Shown: positions 16,394 to 25,002 of the stretch, piece by piece
Layout: every line of letters begins with the position of its first letter
How positions within the stretch are numbered: position 1 is the stretch's first letter
Assembly (NCBI GenBank): GCA_963788325.1
Contig: CAWBGJ010000015.1
Location: forward strand, 434,001-498,000
Direction: 5' to 3'
Source: Prado023 sp963788325
Lineage (GTDB): Bacteria; Actinomycetota; Actinomycetes; S36-B12; CAIYMF01
Length of the DNA: 64,000 nt
The notes under the pieces: model-generated
Databases searched by the model: none
Told to the model about the DNA's origin: nothing
Seen by the model: only the letters and a program-made list of their open reading frames with translations
Translations under genes and position numbers: made by a program

Positions 16394-18024
16394 GCGCTCG
16401 CCTGTCCCGGGGCGAGGTCGGCCGACCCGGAGTCCGGAGGCTGCACGCCAGCGCGCATGAGCCCGTAGTCCACGGCGTCCACGATCGCCAGCCAGGAGGC
16501 GACGATCACGTTCTCGTGCACACCCACCGTGGACCAGCTGCCGACCGCATCGTCGGTCTGGATGAGCACCCGCGTCACCGCGTCGGTGCCCTTGGCGCCC
16601 GGCACGATGCGCACCTTGTAGTCGACCAGCTCGAGGTTGGCGACCTCCGGGTAGATCTGCTCCAGCGCGGTGCGCAGAGCGTTGTCCAGGGCGTTGACCG
16701 GGCCGTTGCCCTCCCCCACTCGCACGATCCGCTGGCCGCCGGCGTGGACCTTCACGATCGCCTCGGAGCCGTGGCCGTCGCCGTTGACCTGCGGGGAGAC
16801 GATCGTGCGCCACGACTCGACGTCGAAGTAGCGCCGCTTCTCGCCGGGCAGCTCGTCACGCATGACCAGCTCGAAGGAGGCATCGGCCGCCTCGTAGGTC
16901 CAACCCGCCGCCTCGCGGGACTTGACCGTCTCGACCACGCGGGCCAGGGCCGCCGGGTCCGCGGCGATGTCCACGCCCAGCTCTCGACCCTTGAGCTCGA
17001 CGGTGGCCCGCCCGGCCATCTCGGTGACCAGGATCCGGGTGTCGTTGCCGACCAGCCGTGGGTCGATGTGGCTGTACAGGGACTCGTTGACCTTCAGCGC
17101 CGAGGCGTGCAACCCGGCCTTGTGCGCGAACGACGAGACACCCACGTAGGCCTGGTGGGTGTCCGGCGGCAGGTTCGTGATGTCGGCCAGGGCGTGGCTG
17201 ATCCGCTTGGCCTCGCTGAGGTTGCCCTCGGGCAGCGCACGGATGCCGAGCTTGAGCTCCAGGGAGGCCACGACACTGAACAGGTCCGCGTTGCCGGTGC
17301 GCTCGCCGTAGCCGTTGGCTGTGCACTGCACGTGCGTGACGCCGGCCTCGACGGCAGCCAGCGTGTTGGCCACGGCGCAGGAGGTGTCGTCCTGGCAATG
17401 GATCCCCAGCCGTCCTCCGGTTCGCTCCAGGACGTCATCGACGACCCGGGTGATCCCCATCGGCAACATGCCGCCGTTGGTGTCGCAGAGCACCCCGACG
17501 CTGGCCCCGGCGGCGAAGGCGGTATTCAGCAGCGCGACTCCGTAGTCCGGGTCGTGGGCGTAGCCGTCGAAGAAGTGCTCGCAGTCCACGAATACCCGAC
17601 GGCCCGCCGCGACGAGGAACTCGACGGTGTCGTGCACCATGGCCAGGTTCTCCTCGTTCGTGGTGCGCAGGGCCTCCTTGACGTGGCGCACGTCGGACTT
17701 GGCGACCAAGCAGATCACCGGGGCTTGGGAGTCCAGCAGCGCCCGGACCTGGGCGTCGTCGGCCACCGCGACCCCGGGTTTGCGGGTGGCGCCGAACGCA
17801 ACGAGCTGCGCGTTGCGCAGGTCCAGCTCGCCGGCCGCTGCCCGCGCGAAGAACTCGGTGTCCTTGGGCATCGCACCGGGCCAGCCGCCCTCGATGAAGC
17901 CCACCCCGAACTCGTCGAGCAGCCGTGCCACGGCCAGCTTGTCGCTGACCGAGTACGAGATGCCCTCACGCTGGGCCCCATCGCGCAGGGTCGTATCGAA
18001 GACGTGGAATGCGTCGCGGTCCAT
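16390..18024 (-). CDS. cimA: (R)-citramalate synthase
   Basis: A 544-residue enzyme that condenses pyruvate and acetyl-CoA to citramalate, the threonine-independent entry into isoleucine synthesis. The HMGL-like TIM barrel opens with FHVFDTTLRDGAQREG and has FIEGGWPGAMPKD, LGIHCQDDTSCAVANTLAAV and CTANGYGERTGNADL. The C-terminal half has a LeuA-type regulatory domain (VNALDNALRTALEQIYPEV). The FDTTLRDG and GWPG signatures favour CimA over LeuA, which is present separately. The ATG at 18024 has a strong GGGAGGGC site; an in-frame ATG at 18036 lies right after the attenuator T-run. An Ile/Val leader peptide lies upstream. Confidence 0.92.
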   Translation of the reverse strand: MDRDAFHVFDTTLRDGAQREGISYSVSDKLAVARLLDEFGVGFIEGGWPGAMPKDTEFFARAAAGELDLRNAQLVAFGATRKPGVAVADDAQVRALLDSQAPVICLVAKSDVRHVKEALRTTNEENLAMVHDTVEFLVAAGRRVFVDCEHFFDGYAHDPDYGVALLNTAFAAGASVGVLCDTNGGMLPMGITRVVDDVLERTGGRLGIHCQDDTSCAVANTLAAVEAGVTHVQCTANGYGERTGNADLFSVVASLELKLGIRALPEGNLSEAKRISHALADITNLPPDTHQAYVGVSSFAHKAGLHASALKVNESLYSHIDPRLVGNDTRILVTEMAGRATVELKGRELGVDIAADPAALARVVETVKSREAAGWTYEAADASFELVMRDELPGEKRRYFDVESWRTIVSPQVNGDGHGSEAIVKVHAGGQRIVRVGEGNGPVNALDNALRTALEQIYPEVANLELVDYKVRIVPGAKGTDAVTRVLIQTDDAVGSWSTVGVHENVIVASWLAIVDAVDYGLMRAGVQPPDSGSADLAPGQASA

Positions 18025-18042
18025 GTGCCCTCCCATGAGAAA

Positions 18043-18069
18043 ACCCCCTCGCCCGGAGGCATAGGGGGT
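18043..18069 (-). terminator. Attenuator terminator before cimA
   Basis: On the minus strand ACCCCCT (18069-18063) pairs with AGGGGGT (18049-18043), enclosing a smaller GCC-TCCG-GGC hairpin. It is followed at once by TTTTCTC. This is a textbook intrinsic terminator placed 20 nt after the leader stop codon and directly before the cimA start. Confidence 0.8.
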
Positions 18070-18088
18070 CAGCGCGCTGTGTCTGGAC

Positions 18089-18133
18089 TCAGACAGCAAC
18101 GCGCCTCTCGATAATGATCGCCAATGCGGCCAT
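18089..18133 (-). CDS. cimA leader peptide, Ile/Val-rich
   Basis: A 14-codon frame encodes MAALAIIIERRVAV, with ATC-ATT-ATC isoleucine codons and GTT-GCT-GTC near the end. GCAGGA lies 7 nt upstream of the ATG; alternatively CAGGAT (18140-18145) is a -10 box and the transcript is leaderless. The leader's last codons fall in a hairpin (GTCTG-AGTC-CAGAC around the stop), followed by the terminator. The layout fits ribosome-mediated attenuation: stalling at isoleucine codons would stop terminator formation and allow cimA expression. The regulation is inferred; the sequence elements are seen directly. Confidence 0.78.
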   Translation of the reverse strand: MAALAIIIERRVAV

Positions 18134-18310
18134 GGGCACATCCTGCCACGCGCCCCCACGGCGACGCGACCCCGCCCCCTTCTCGCATGCGACCCGGCCC
18201 CGTCCATGCCACCGTCCCCCCGCCCGCCGACCACCGCCGCGGCCCCGCGCACGGCCCACCGCCTGGATCGCCCGGGCGGGGTGCGTGGGAAGGTGCGAGG
18301 GAAGGAAGGA

Positions 18311-18330
18311 GGGAGGGAGGAAGGGAGGGG
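18311..18330 (+). repeat. G-quadruplex motif downstream of ilvE
   Basis: The plus strand reads GGGAGGGAGGAAGGGAGGGG directly next to the ilvE stop codon. It is part of a 35-bp purine-only tract. Four G-runs of three or more with short loops satisfy the usual G-quadruplex rule. The ilvE mRNA would carry the C-rich complement. Confidence 0.5.
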
Positions 18331-19512
18331 TCAGGTGATGGGGTGGACCCAGCCGAAGGGGTCCTCGGCGCGGCCGGTCTGGATGTCGAGCAGCGCCTGG
18401 CGCAGGCGCATCGTCACCGGGCCGGGCTGGCCGTCGCCGACCGTCCAGGCAGCCGTGGCGGACTTCACAGAACCCACCGGGGTGACCACAGCAGCCGTCC
18501 CGCAGGCGAACACCTCGGAGATCTCGCCGCTGGCGTTGCCCGCCTGCCAGTCCTCGACGGAGATCCGGGCCTCCTGGGCCTCGATACCGAGGTGGCGCGC
18601 CAGCGCGAGCAGTGAGTCCCGGGTGATCCCCGGGAGCAGGGTGCCGGTCAGCTCGGGGGTAACAAGGCGCGCCGAGGCGCCTGAGCCGTAGACGAACATG
18701 AGGTTCATCCCCCCCATCTCCTCGACCCACCGACGCTCGGTGGCGTCGAGCCAGACCACCTGGTCGCAGCCCTGCTCAGCAGCGTGGGCCTGGGCGACCA
18801 ACGAGGCGGCATAGTTGCCCGAGCACTTGGCCTCCCCGGTGCCGCCCGGGGCCGCCCGGACGAACTCCGTGGACAGCCACACGCTGACCGGCTTCACACC
18901 GCGCGGGAAGTACGCACCGGCCGGGGAAGCGAGCAGCAGGAACGTGTACGCGTTGGCCGGGCGCACGCCCAGGCCCACCTCTGTGGCGAACTCGAACGGA
19001 CGCAGGTACAGCGACTTCTCCGGGTCGTCGGCGATCCAGTCACCCTCAGCGGCAACCAACGCCTCGACGGCCCCCAGGAAGACCTCCTCGGGCAACTCGG
19101 CCATCGCCAGCCTCCGGGCACTGCGTACGAACCGAACAGCGTTGGCCTCCGGTCGGAACGTGATCAATGCCCCGTCGGCGCCCCGGTAGGCCTTCATCCC
19201 CTCGAAGATCGACTGCCCGTAGTGGATGAACATGCTCGCCGGATCGAGGTCCAGGGCGGCGTAGTCCACCAGTTCGGCCGGTGCCCAGCCGCCGGTAGCG
19301 GTCCAGTCCGCGCGCACCATGTGGTCGGTGAAGTGCCGGCCGAAGCCGGGATCGGCCAGGATCGCCGCCCGCTGGTCCGCGGCCAGAGCCGCGCCGGTGC
19401 GCCGGTCGGTCACCGGGACGCTGCGCCGGTCGGTCACCGGGTACAGGTCGATCCCGGCGGCAGTCATCTCGGCGGCGGTGCGGTAGGCGGTCGTTCTGGC
19501 TTCACTGCTCAT
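18331..19512 (-). CDS. ilvE: Branched-chain amino acid aminotransferase
   Basis: A 393-residue fold-type IV PLP aminotransferase carrying out the last step of Leu, Ile and Val synthesis. Motifs are FIHYGQSIFEGMKAYRG, GDWIADDPEKSLYLRPF, GGTGEAKCSGNYAASL with the PLP lysine, VVWLDATERRWVEEMGGMN, and LLPGITRDSLLALARHLG. The ATG at 19512 lies 7 nt after GATACT, so translation is probably leaderless. Residues 34-48 contain a tandem copy of PVTDRRS/PVTDRRT encoded by a 24-bp duplication. Confidence 0.95.
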   Translation of the reverse strand: MSSEARTTAYRTAAEMTAAGIDLYPVTDRRSVPVTDRRTGAALAADQRAAILADPGFGRHFTDHMVRADWTATGGWAPAELVDYAALDLDPASMFIHYGQSIFEGMKAYRGADGALITFRPEANAVRFVRSARRLAMAELPEEVFLGAVEALVAAEGDWIADDPEKSLYLRPFEFATEVGLGVRPANAYTFLLLASPAGAYFPRGVKPVSVWLSTEFVRAAPGGTGEAKCSGNYAASLVAQAHAAEQGCDQVVWLDATERRWVEEMGGMNLMFVYGSGASARLVTPELTGTLLPGITRDSLLALARHLGIEAQEARISVEDWQAGNASGEISEVFACGTAAVVTPVGSVKSATAAWTVGDGQPGPVTMRLRQALLDIQTGRAEDPFGWVHPIT

Positions 19513-19621
19513 GGTGGGCAGTATCGCCGATGGCACGGTCCACTGGCGAGGGCGTCCGGGGAGTGGGACGGACTACGACACACCGGTCCTGGCCCAGGGT
19601 GGCGCGCCCAGAGTGGCGGGC

Positions 19622-20668
19622 TCAGCCAGCGGCGCCGGACGCCAGCGCGTCACCGATCTGCGCTGTCGAGCGAACCGCGCTCCCGCGTGCGGCAAGGTCG
19701 GCGGCCACCGCTGCCTCGACCCGGTCGGCTGCCTGCTGGTGGCCCAGGTGCGCGAGCAGCATCGCCACGCTCAGGACGGTCGCGGTCGGATCGGCCTTGC
19801 CCTGCCCAGCGATGTCCGGCGCCGATCCGTGCACCGGCTCGAACATGCTCGGGTTGGTCCGGCTGGGGTCGATGTTGCCGCTGGCCGCCAGCCCGATGCC
19901 GCCCGCGATGGCCGCACCGATGTCGGTGAGGATGTCGCCGAACAGGTTGTCGGTGACCACGACGTCGAAGCGCTCGGGCTGGGTCAGGAAGAACATGGCC
20001 GCGGCGTCGACGTGGCAGTAGTCGCATTCGACGTCGGGGAACTCCGCAGCGACTGCGTCGAACGTGCGCTGCCACAGCGACCCGGCGTGGACCAGCACGT
20101 TGGTCTTGTGCACGAGCGTGACCTTGCGGCGCGGCCGCGAGGCGGCACGAGCGAACGCGTCGCGCACGATCCGCTCGACACCGAACCGGGTGTTGAGGCT
20201 CTCCTCGGTGGCCACCTCGTGCGCGGTGCCTCGCCGCAGCGTCCCACCGGAGCCGACGTAGGGCCCCTCGGTGCCCTCGCGGCACACCACCATGTCGATG
20301 TCCGCCGGGCCCTTGCCGGCCAGCGGCGTGGCGACCCCCGGGAAGAGCTTGACGGGGCGGAGGTTCACATGGTGGTCGAGCTCGAAGCGCAGGGGCAGCA
20401 GGACGCCGCGCTCCAGCACGCCGGGCGGGACGCTCGGGTCACCGATGGCGCCGAGCAGGATCGCATCCTGCCCGCGCAATTCGGCAAGCACCGAGGGGGG
20501 AAGGGTCTCCCCGGTGGCGTTGTAGCGGCGCGCGCCGAGGTCGTAGTCGACAGGGGAGATCGAGAGCCCTGCGAGCGGGGCCACGGCAGCCAGAACCTTC
20601 AGGCCCTCGGCCACCACCTCGGTCCCGATCCCGTCCCCGGCGATGACGGCAAGCTTCAGTTCAGTCAC
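19622..20668 (-). CDS. leuB: 3-isopropylmalate dehydrogenase
   Basis: A 348-residue oxidative decarboxylase of leucine synthesis. Motifs are LAVIAGDGIGTEVVAEGL, LLPLRFELDHHVNLRPVKL, VCREGTEGPYVGSGG, VTLVHKTNVL (catalytic lysine), DAAAMFFLTQPERFDVVVTDNLFGDILTDIG, split over two segments, and EPVHGSAPDIAGQGKADP. The GTG at 20668 was chosen: it starts the conserved N-terminus, has no purine-rich ribosome site, and lies 8 nt after TAGGCT, pointing to a leaderless mRNA. Confidence 0.95.
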   Translation of the reverse strand: MTELKLAVIAGDGIGTEVVAEGLKVLAAVAPLAGLSISPVDYDLGARRYNATGETLPPSVLAELRGQDAILLGAIGDPSVPPGVLERGVLLPLRFELDHHVNLRPVKLFPGVATPLAGKGPADIDMVVCREGTEGPYVGSGGTLRRGTAHEVATEESLNTRFGVERIVRDAFARAASRPRRKVTLVHKTNVLVHAGSLWQRTFDAVAAEFPDVECDYCHVDAAAMFFLTQPERFDVVVTDNLFGDILTDIGAAIAGGIGLAASGNIDPSRTNPSMFEPVHGSAPDIAGQGKADPTATVLSVAMLLAHLGHQQAADRVEAAVAADLAARGSAVRSTAQIGDALASGAAG

Positions 20669-20742
20669 GGGAGGAGAGCCTACCCGCGCCCCGGCGTGCT
20701 CCGATGCCGGGCAAGGAGCGCCCGAAGTGCGGCCCACAGCGC

Positions 20743-21831
20743 CTACCAGAGGATGTCCTGGTCCTCCGAGACACCGGGGACGTGATCGAGCACATGGGTC
20801 CGGCCGTCGACGACGATCTCCCCGCTGAAATGGCCTACCGGCTGGACGAAGTGGCTGCACAGCACCTTCACGTCCAGGTGCTCGTTGTGTGCTGCCAGGG
20901 GTTCGAACCGCAGGCGCACGGACCCATCCAGAGTGCTCATCGTCCAGGGCGCGAGGATGTCGGTGCGATCGAACTCGAACCGGGTGCGCGCGTCGAGGGG
21001 GAACGGCCTCCCGTCGATCCAGACCACGTTCTCCCGAGACCGCTCACCGACCCCGGAGAACCCTTCGGTCAGGTTGAAGCCCAGGACCGTGCCGTCGGCC
21101 AGCGGGCCGGTGCCGTAGGCCCAGCGCCACGCCGTGTGCCGCGGCAGGAACCCACGCGTGTAGTCGTACCCGCCGAGCCCGCCGTCGAGGCAGCAGGTGT
21201 GGGCACCGGACTCCCCGTGCACGAGGACCTCCCCGGACACGCCCAGGCCGGCGGTCTTGCCGGTGACCGACAGCGAGGACTCGCCGCCATGCTGAACCTC
21301 GGAGACCGCGGTGATGCCCGTGCCCGACTCCGTGAGCGTGAGGTCGACCTCGAGCCACGGCCGCGACTGGCCGGGACGCGAGGCGATCGACCGTCCGATC
21401 GAGGCGCGGAACCGGGTCTGGGCGCCGTCGCGCGCCACGGAGTAGCGCGTACCGGGCAGTCGGTAGGCGGCACGCAGCCCGTCGCCGGGGGCGTCGTTCA
21501 CGCTGGCCAGCGCCCCCTTGCGACTGGTGTCGGCCAGGACCTCGCCGGTGCGCAGGTCGGTGACCATGAGGAAACCCGAGCCGGTCACCGCACCATTGAC
21601 CACCGCGGAGGTGACAGCGACGTCGGGAGTCGCGGCGAACAGGTAGACCCACGACTTCGTCCGCAGGTGGCGCCGGGCCAGGCTCCAGGGGTCGGCTCCT
21701 CCGAGCTGGAAGCCGGGCGCGAGTCGCGCGATGCCGGTGGTGGCCACGATCCCCGCGTAGCCGCCGAACCGGGGGACGCCCTCGTCCGAGACCGCGCTGG
21801 TGGGGGCAGCCTCCCAGAGGGGCAACCACAT
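20743..21831 (-). CDS. DUF2804 domain protein
   Basis: A 362-residue cytoplasmic protein with no signal peptide or membrane helix. The body is beta-rich with recurrent aromatic and acidic motifs (SWVYLFAATPDVAVTSAVV, GYDYTRGFLPRHTAWRWAYG, VLGFNLTEGFSGVGERSREN, VVWIDGRPFPLDARTRFEFD). This pattern matches the DUF2804 family, which is widespread in actinobacteria and has no established function. It is separated by about 75 nt from leuB and is on the same strand. Nothing in its residues points to a role in leucine synthesis. Confidence 0.75.
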   Translation of the reverse strand: MWLPLWEAAPTSAVSDEGVPRFGGYAGIVATTGIARLAPGFQLGGADPWSLARRHLRTKSWVYLFAATPDVAVTSAVVNGAVTGSGFLMVTDLRTGEVLADTSRKGALASVNDAPGDGLRAAYRLPGTRYSVARDGAQTRFRASIGRSIASRPGQSRPWLEVDLTLTESGTGITAVSEVQHGGESSLSVTGKTAGLGVSGEVLVHGESGAHTCCLDGGLGGYDYTRGFLPRHTAWRWAYGTGPLADGTVLGFNLTEGFSGVGERSRENVVWIDGRPFPLDARTRFEFDRTDILAPWTMSTLDGSVRLRFEPLAAHNEHLDVKVLCSHFVQPVGHFSGEIVVDGRTHVLDHVPGVSEDQDILW

Positions 21832-21997
21832 GGTCCAACCGGCCGTTCGTGCGTGTCATGCTCCGCACGCTACGCGGGTGCCTGTGCGCCGACCGGCCGT
21901 GGGTCCCGGTGGCCAGCCGTGCCGCCCACCGGCCCGGCAGGCCGGAGGCGGTCCGCAGGACCGACCTGATCCTGCGCTGGCTCGCTATGGTCAGTCG

Positions 21998-23026
21998 GTG
22001 TTCCACGCACTGAGCACCTCCCGGCTGCTGGTCCGCGCGGTCCGCACCGAGGACGCCGACGCGCTGTACGAGCGGCGCAACGACACCCAGGTCGCCGCGC
22101 TCCAGGCGTGGGAGACCCCCTACCCCCGGGAGCGCGCGGCGGCGCTGGTCACCGAGATCGCCGCGATGCCCGGCCCGGTTGATGGGCAGTGGTGGATGGC
22201 CACCCTCGAGCTGGCCGCGACCGGCGAGATCATCGGTGACCTCGTGATGCACCTGACCAACGAGTCGCGGACGGGCGAGGTCGGCTACTCGCTGGCCAGC
22301 CGGCACTGGGGCCAGGGCTACGCCACCGAGGCCCTGGCCGCGCTCGTGGAGTGGGCGTTCGACGCGCTGCCCGTGACCCGGTTGGCGGGGATGCTGCACC
22401 CGGACAACCGCGCCTCGGCCATGGTGCTGGAGCGCACGGGATTCCTGTTCGAGGGTCACACCCGCCTGTCGTTCTGGTTGGGTGAGGACAACTCCGATGA
22501 CTGGATCTACGGGATGACCCGCCCGGAGTGGACCGCCTGGCGCGACCGGCCCAGCTCCCCACCGGTCGAGGTGCGCCTGGTTCCGGTGACCACCGAGAAC
22601 AGCTCAGCGGTCCGCGCGCTGCGCACCCACCACAGCCAGCAGGCATTCGTCGCCCCGGTCCTCGACTCGTTCGCCGACGCACTCGTGCCCGAGGTGATCG
22701 ACGGGGCGCCAGTCGTGCCGTGGCTGCGTGCGATCGAGGCCGACGGCCAGCTCGTGGGCTTCACGATGCTCGCGCTGGCCAGCGCGCACCACCCGGAGCC
22801 CTACCTGTGGCGGCTGCTGGTCGACCGGAGCCACCAGCGTCGCGGGATCGGGGGCCGTGCGCTGGGCCTGATCACCGCCGAACGCCGAGCGCACGGCGAC
22901 GGCGCGCTCCTGGTGACCTGGGCGCAGGGCCGGGGATCACCGGAAGCGTTCTACCTGGCCCACGGGTTCGTGCCTACCGGCCGGATCGTCGACGGTGAGA
23001 CCGAGGCACGTCTGGACCTGGCCTGA
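21998..23026 (+). CDS. Tandem GNAT acetyltransferase
   Basis: A 342-residue protein with two GNAT domains. Domain one (about residues 5-185) is RimJ/RimL-like with LVRAVRTEDADALYERRND, GYSLASRHWGQGYATEALAA and LHPDNRASAMVLERTGF. Domain two (about 190-342) has VRLVPVTTENSSAVRALR, LWRLLVDRSHQRRGIGGRAL and GSPEAFYLAHGFVPTG, like spermidine/diamine acetyltransferases. The GTG at 21998 lies 6 nt after TATGGT and begins the first strand. A two-domain fusion suggests either two activities or one regulatory domain; the substrates are unknown. Confidence 0.8.
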   Translation: MFHALSTSRLLVRAVRTEDADALYERRNDTQVAALQAWETPYPRERAAALVTEIAAMPGPVDGQWWMATLELAATGEIIGDLVMHLTNESRTGEVGYSLASRHWGQGYATEALAALVEWAFDALPVTRLAGMLHPDNRASAMVLERTGFLFEGHTRLSFWLGEDNSDDWIYGMTRPEWTAWRDRPSSPPVEVRLVPVTTENSSAVRALRTHHSQQAFVAPVLDSFADALVPEVIDGAPVVPWLRAIEADGQLVGFTMLALASAHHPEPYLWRLLVDRSHQRRGIGGRALGLITAERRAHGDGALLVTWAQGRGSPEAFYLAHGFVPTGRIVDGETEARLDLA

Positions 23027-23088
23027 CCATCGCGCGCAGCCCAGCGCACACGTGCGCCCACCCGCAGCAATGCGCTACCCTGAGAGCG

Positions 23089-23133
23089 ATGTTCACCGTG
23101 CGACTGCTCCTTGGTAGCCGCGGCGGGGCCTGA
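23089..23133 (+). CDS. leuL: leuA leader peptide
   Basis: A 14-codon frame encodes MFTVRLLLGSRGGA with three consecutive leucine codons CTG-CTC-CTT. The ATG lies 7 nt after TACCCT (23076-23081), so the transcript probably begins at this start codon. It precedes leuA by 91 nt. Leucine leader peptides before leuA are known from comparative studies of actinobacteria. Stalling at the leucine codons when charged tRNA-Leu is low would alter the downstream folding. Confidence 0.75.
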   Translation: MFTVRLLLGSRGGA

Positions 23134-23171
23134 CCAGACCGGCTCCCCTGTCGCGGGTGATCGCGTGCGCC

Positions 23172-23196
23172 GGTTCGAGACCCTTTGGGTCGAACC
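23172..23196 (+). promoter_or_regulatory. Hairpin in the leuA leader RNA
   Basis: GGTTCGA (23172-23178) pairs with TCGAACC (23190-23196), enclosing CCC-TTT-GGG with a 2-nt bulge. It lies between the leader peptide and leuA. No T-run follows, so it is either an unusual terminator or a ribosome-access switch. The upstream ACCGG near the leader stop could compete for pairing with CCGGT at its base. Confidence 0.5.
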
Positions 23197-23224
23197 CCAG
23201 ACACATCCCCAGGAGCCAAGTCCC

Positions 23225-24997
23225 ATGAGCAGCACTGCGCACGACACCGTCCCCTACGAACAACGCGTGGCCCAGCAGCCCTCGGCGATGGCGTGGACGC
23301 GCCACTCCCCCTTCGCGCCGATCGACCTGCCCGACCGCACGTGGCCGAACGCCACGATCACCCAGGCGCCGCGCTGGTGCGCGGTCGACCTGCGCGACGG
23401 CAACCAGGCCCTGATCGACCCGATGACCCCTGACCGCAAGCGGCGCATGTTCGAGCTGCTCGTGCGGATGGGCTACAAGGAGATCGAGGTCGGCTTCCCG
23501 TCGGCGAGCCAGACCGACTTCGACTTCGTCCGTGAGCTGATCGAGGAGGACCTGATCCCCGACGACGTGGTCATCCAGGTGCTGACCCAGTCGCGGGAGG
23601 CCCTGATCGAGCGAACGTTCGAGTCGATCCGCGGGGCCAAGCAGGCCATCGTCCACCTGTACAACTCCACCTCCACGCTGCAGCGGCGCGTCGTGTTCGG
23701 CCTGGACCGCGACGGCATCAAGGACATCGCTGTGCACGGGGCCGCGCTGTGCATGAAGTACGCCGAGCAGGTGACCCCGGACACCGACATCCGCTACGAG
23801 TACTCCCCCGAGTCCTACACGGGCACCGAGCTGGAGTTCGCCGTCGAGGTCTGCAACGCCGTCAACGACGTCTGGCAGCCCACGCCCGAGCGCAAGGTCA
23901 TCATCAACCTGCCCGCCACCGTCGAGATGGCCACGCCGAATGTCTACGCCGACTCGATCGAGTGGATGCACCGCAACCTGCGCTACCGGGACTCGGTCGT
24001 GCTCAGCCTGCACCCGCACAACGATCGGGGCACCGCGGTGGCCGCCGCCGAGCTGGGCTTCATGGCCGGCGCGGACCGGATCGAGGGCTGCCTGTTCGGC
24101 AACGGCGAGCGCACCGGCAACGTGTGCCTGGTGACGTTGGGCATGAACCTGTTCAGCCAGGGCGTGGACCCGCAGATCGACTTCCGCGACATCGACGAGA
24201 TCCGGCGCACGGTCGAGTACTGCAACCAGCTGCGCGTCCCCGAGCGGCACCCGTACGGCGGCGACCTGGTGTTCACAGCCTTCTCCGGCTCGCACCAGGA
24301 CGCGATCAACAAGGGCTTCCGGGCCATGGCCGTGGACGCGGCGGCGGCCGGGGTCCCGGTCGAGGCGTTCCGCTGGGAGGTGCCCTACCTGCCGGTCGAC
24401 CCGCACGACATCGGCCGCACCTATGAGGCCGTGATCCGCGTGAACAGCCAGTCCGGCAAGGGCGGGGTGGCCTACATCATGCGCACCGAGCACGGACTGG
24501 AGCTGCCGCGACGGCTGCAGATCGAGTTCTCCCAGGTGATCCAGCGGATGACCGACTCCGAGGGTGGCGAGGTGTCGCCCGCGCAGATGTGGGAGATCTT
24601 CGCCGACGAGTACCTGCCCGTGCCCGACTCCCAGTGGGGCCGGCTCAAGCTGCGGCACGTAATCGTGGAGTCCGAGGCCGAGGGCGGCACCGAGGTCCGC
24701 ACTGTGATCCGTGACAACGCCCACCACGCGCGGGAGTTCGAGGGCATCGGGCACGGCAACGGCCCGATCGCTGCGTTCTGCGACGCGCTGGGTGCGCACC
24801 ACATCGACGTCCGGGTCCTGGACTACACGGAGCACGCGCTCTCAGCTGGTGACGATGCCAAGGCGGCCGCGTTCGTGGAGTGCGCGATCGGTGGACGGGT
24901 GCTGTGGGGCGTGGGTATCGACTCCTCCATCGTCACAGCCTCGCTGAAGGCGATCATCTCCGCGATCAACCGCGCGCAGCGCGACGACGTGGGCTGA
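23225..24997 (+). CDS. leuA: 2-isopropylmalate synthase
   Basis: A 590-residue enzyme catalysing the first committed step of leucine synthesis (2-oxoisovalerate plus acetyl-CoA). The HMGL-like barrel has WCAVDLRDGNQALIDPM, GYKEIEVGFPSASQTDFDF, VVLSLHPHNDRGTAVAAAEL, and GCLFGNGERTGNVCLVTLG. The C-terminal allosteric LeuA dimer domain (NGPIAAFCDALG) mediates leucine feedback. The sequence is of the long actinobacterial LeuA type. The ATG at 23225 follows CAGGAGCC. Expression is probably controlled by the leader peptide upstream. Confidence 0.97.
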   Translation: MSSTAHDTVPYEQRVAQQPSAMAWTRHSPFAPIDLPDRTWPNATITQAPRWCAVDLRDGNQALIDPMTPDRKRRMFELLVRMGYKEIEVGFPSASQTDFDFVRELIEEDLIPDDVVIQVLTQSREALIERTFESIRGAKQAIVHLYNSTSTLQRRVVFGLDRDGIKDIAVHGAALCMKYAEQVTPDTDIRYEYSPESYTGTELEFAVEVCNAVNDVWQPTPERKVIINLPATVEMATPNVYADSIEWMHRNLRYRDSVVLSLHPHNDRGTAVAAAELGFMAGADRIEGCLFGNGERTGNVCLVTLGMNLFSQGVDPQIDFRDIDEIRRTVEYCNQLRVPERHPYGGDLVFTAFSGSHQDAINKGFRAMAVDAAAAGVPVEAFRWEVPYLPVDPHDIGRTYEAVIRVNSQSGKGGVAYIMRTEHGLELPRRLQIEFSQVIQRMTDSEGGEVSPAQMWEIFADEYLPVPDSQWGRLKLRHVIVESEAEGGTEVRTVIRDNAHHAREFEGIGHGNGPIAAFCDALGAHHIDVRVLDYTEHALSAGDDAKAAAFVECAIGGRVLWGVGIDSSIVTASLKAIISAINRAQRDDVG

Positions 24998-25002
24998 TCG
25001 CT

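Noticed and set aside
16516..18114. Plus-strand 532-residue frame over cimA
   Set aside because: It is antisense to a well-supported gene and lacks recognisable domains.
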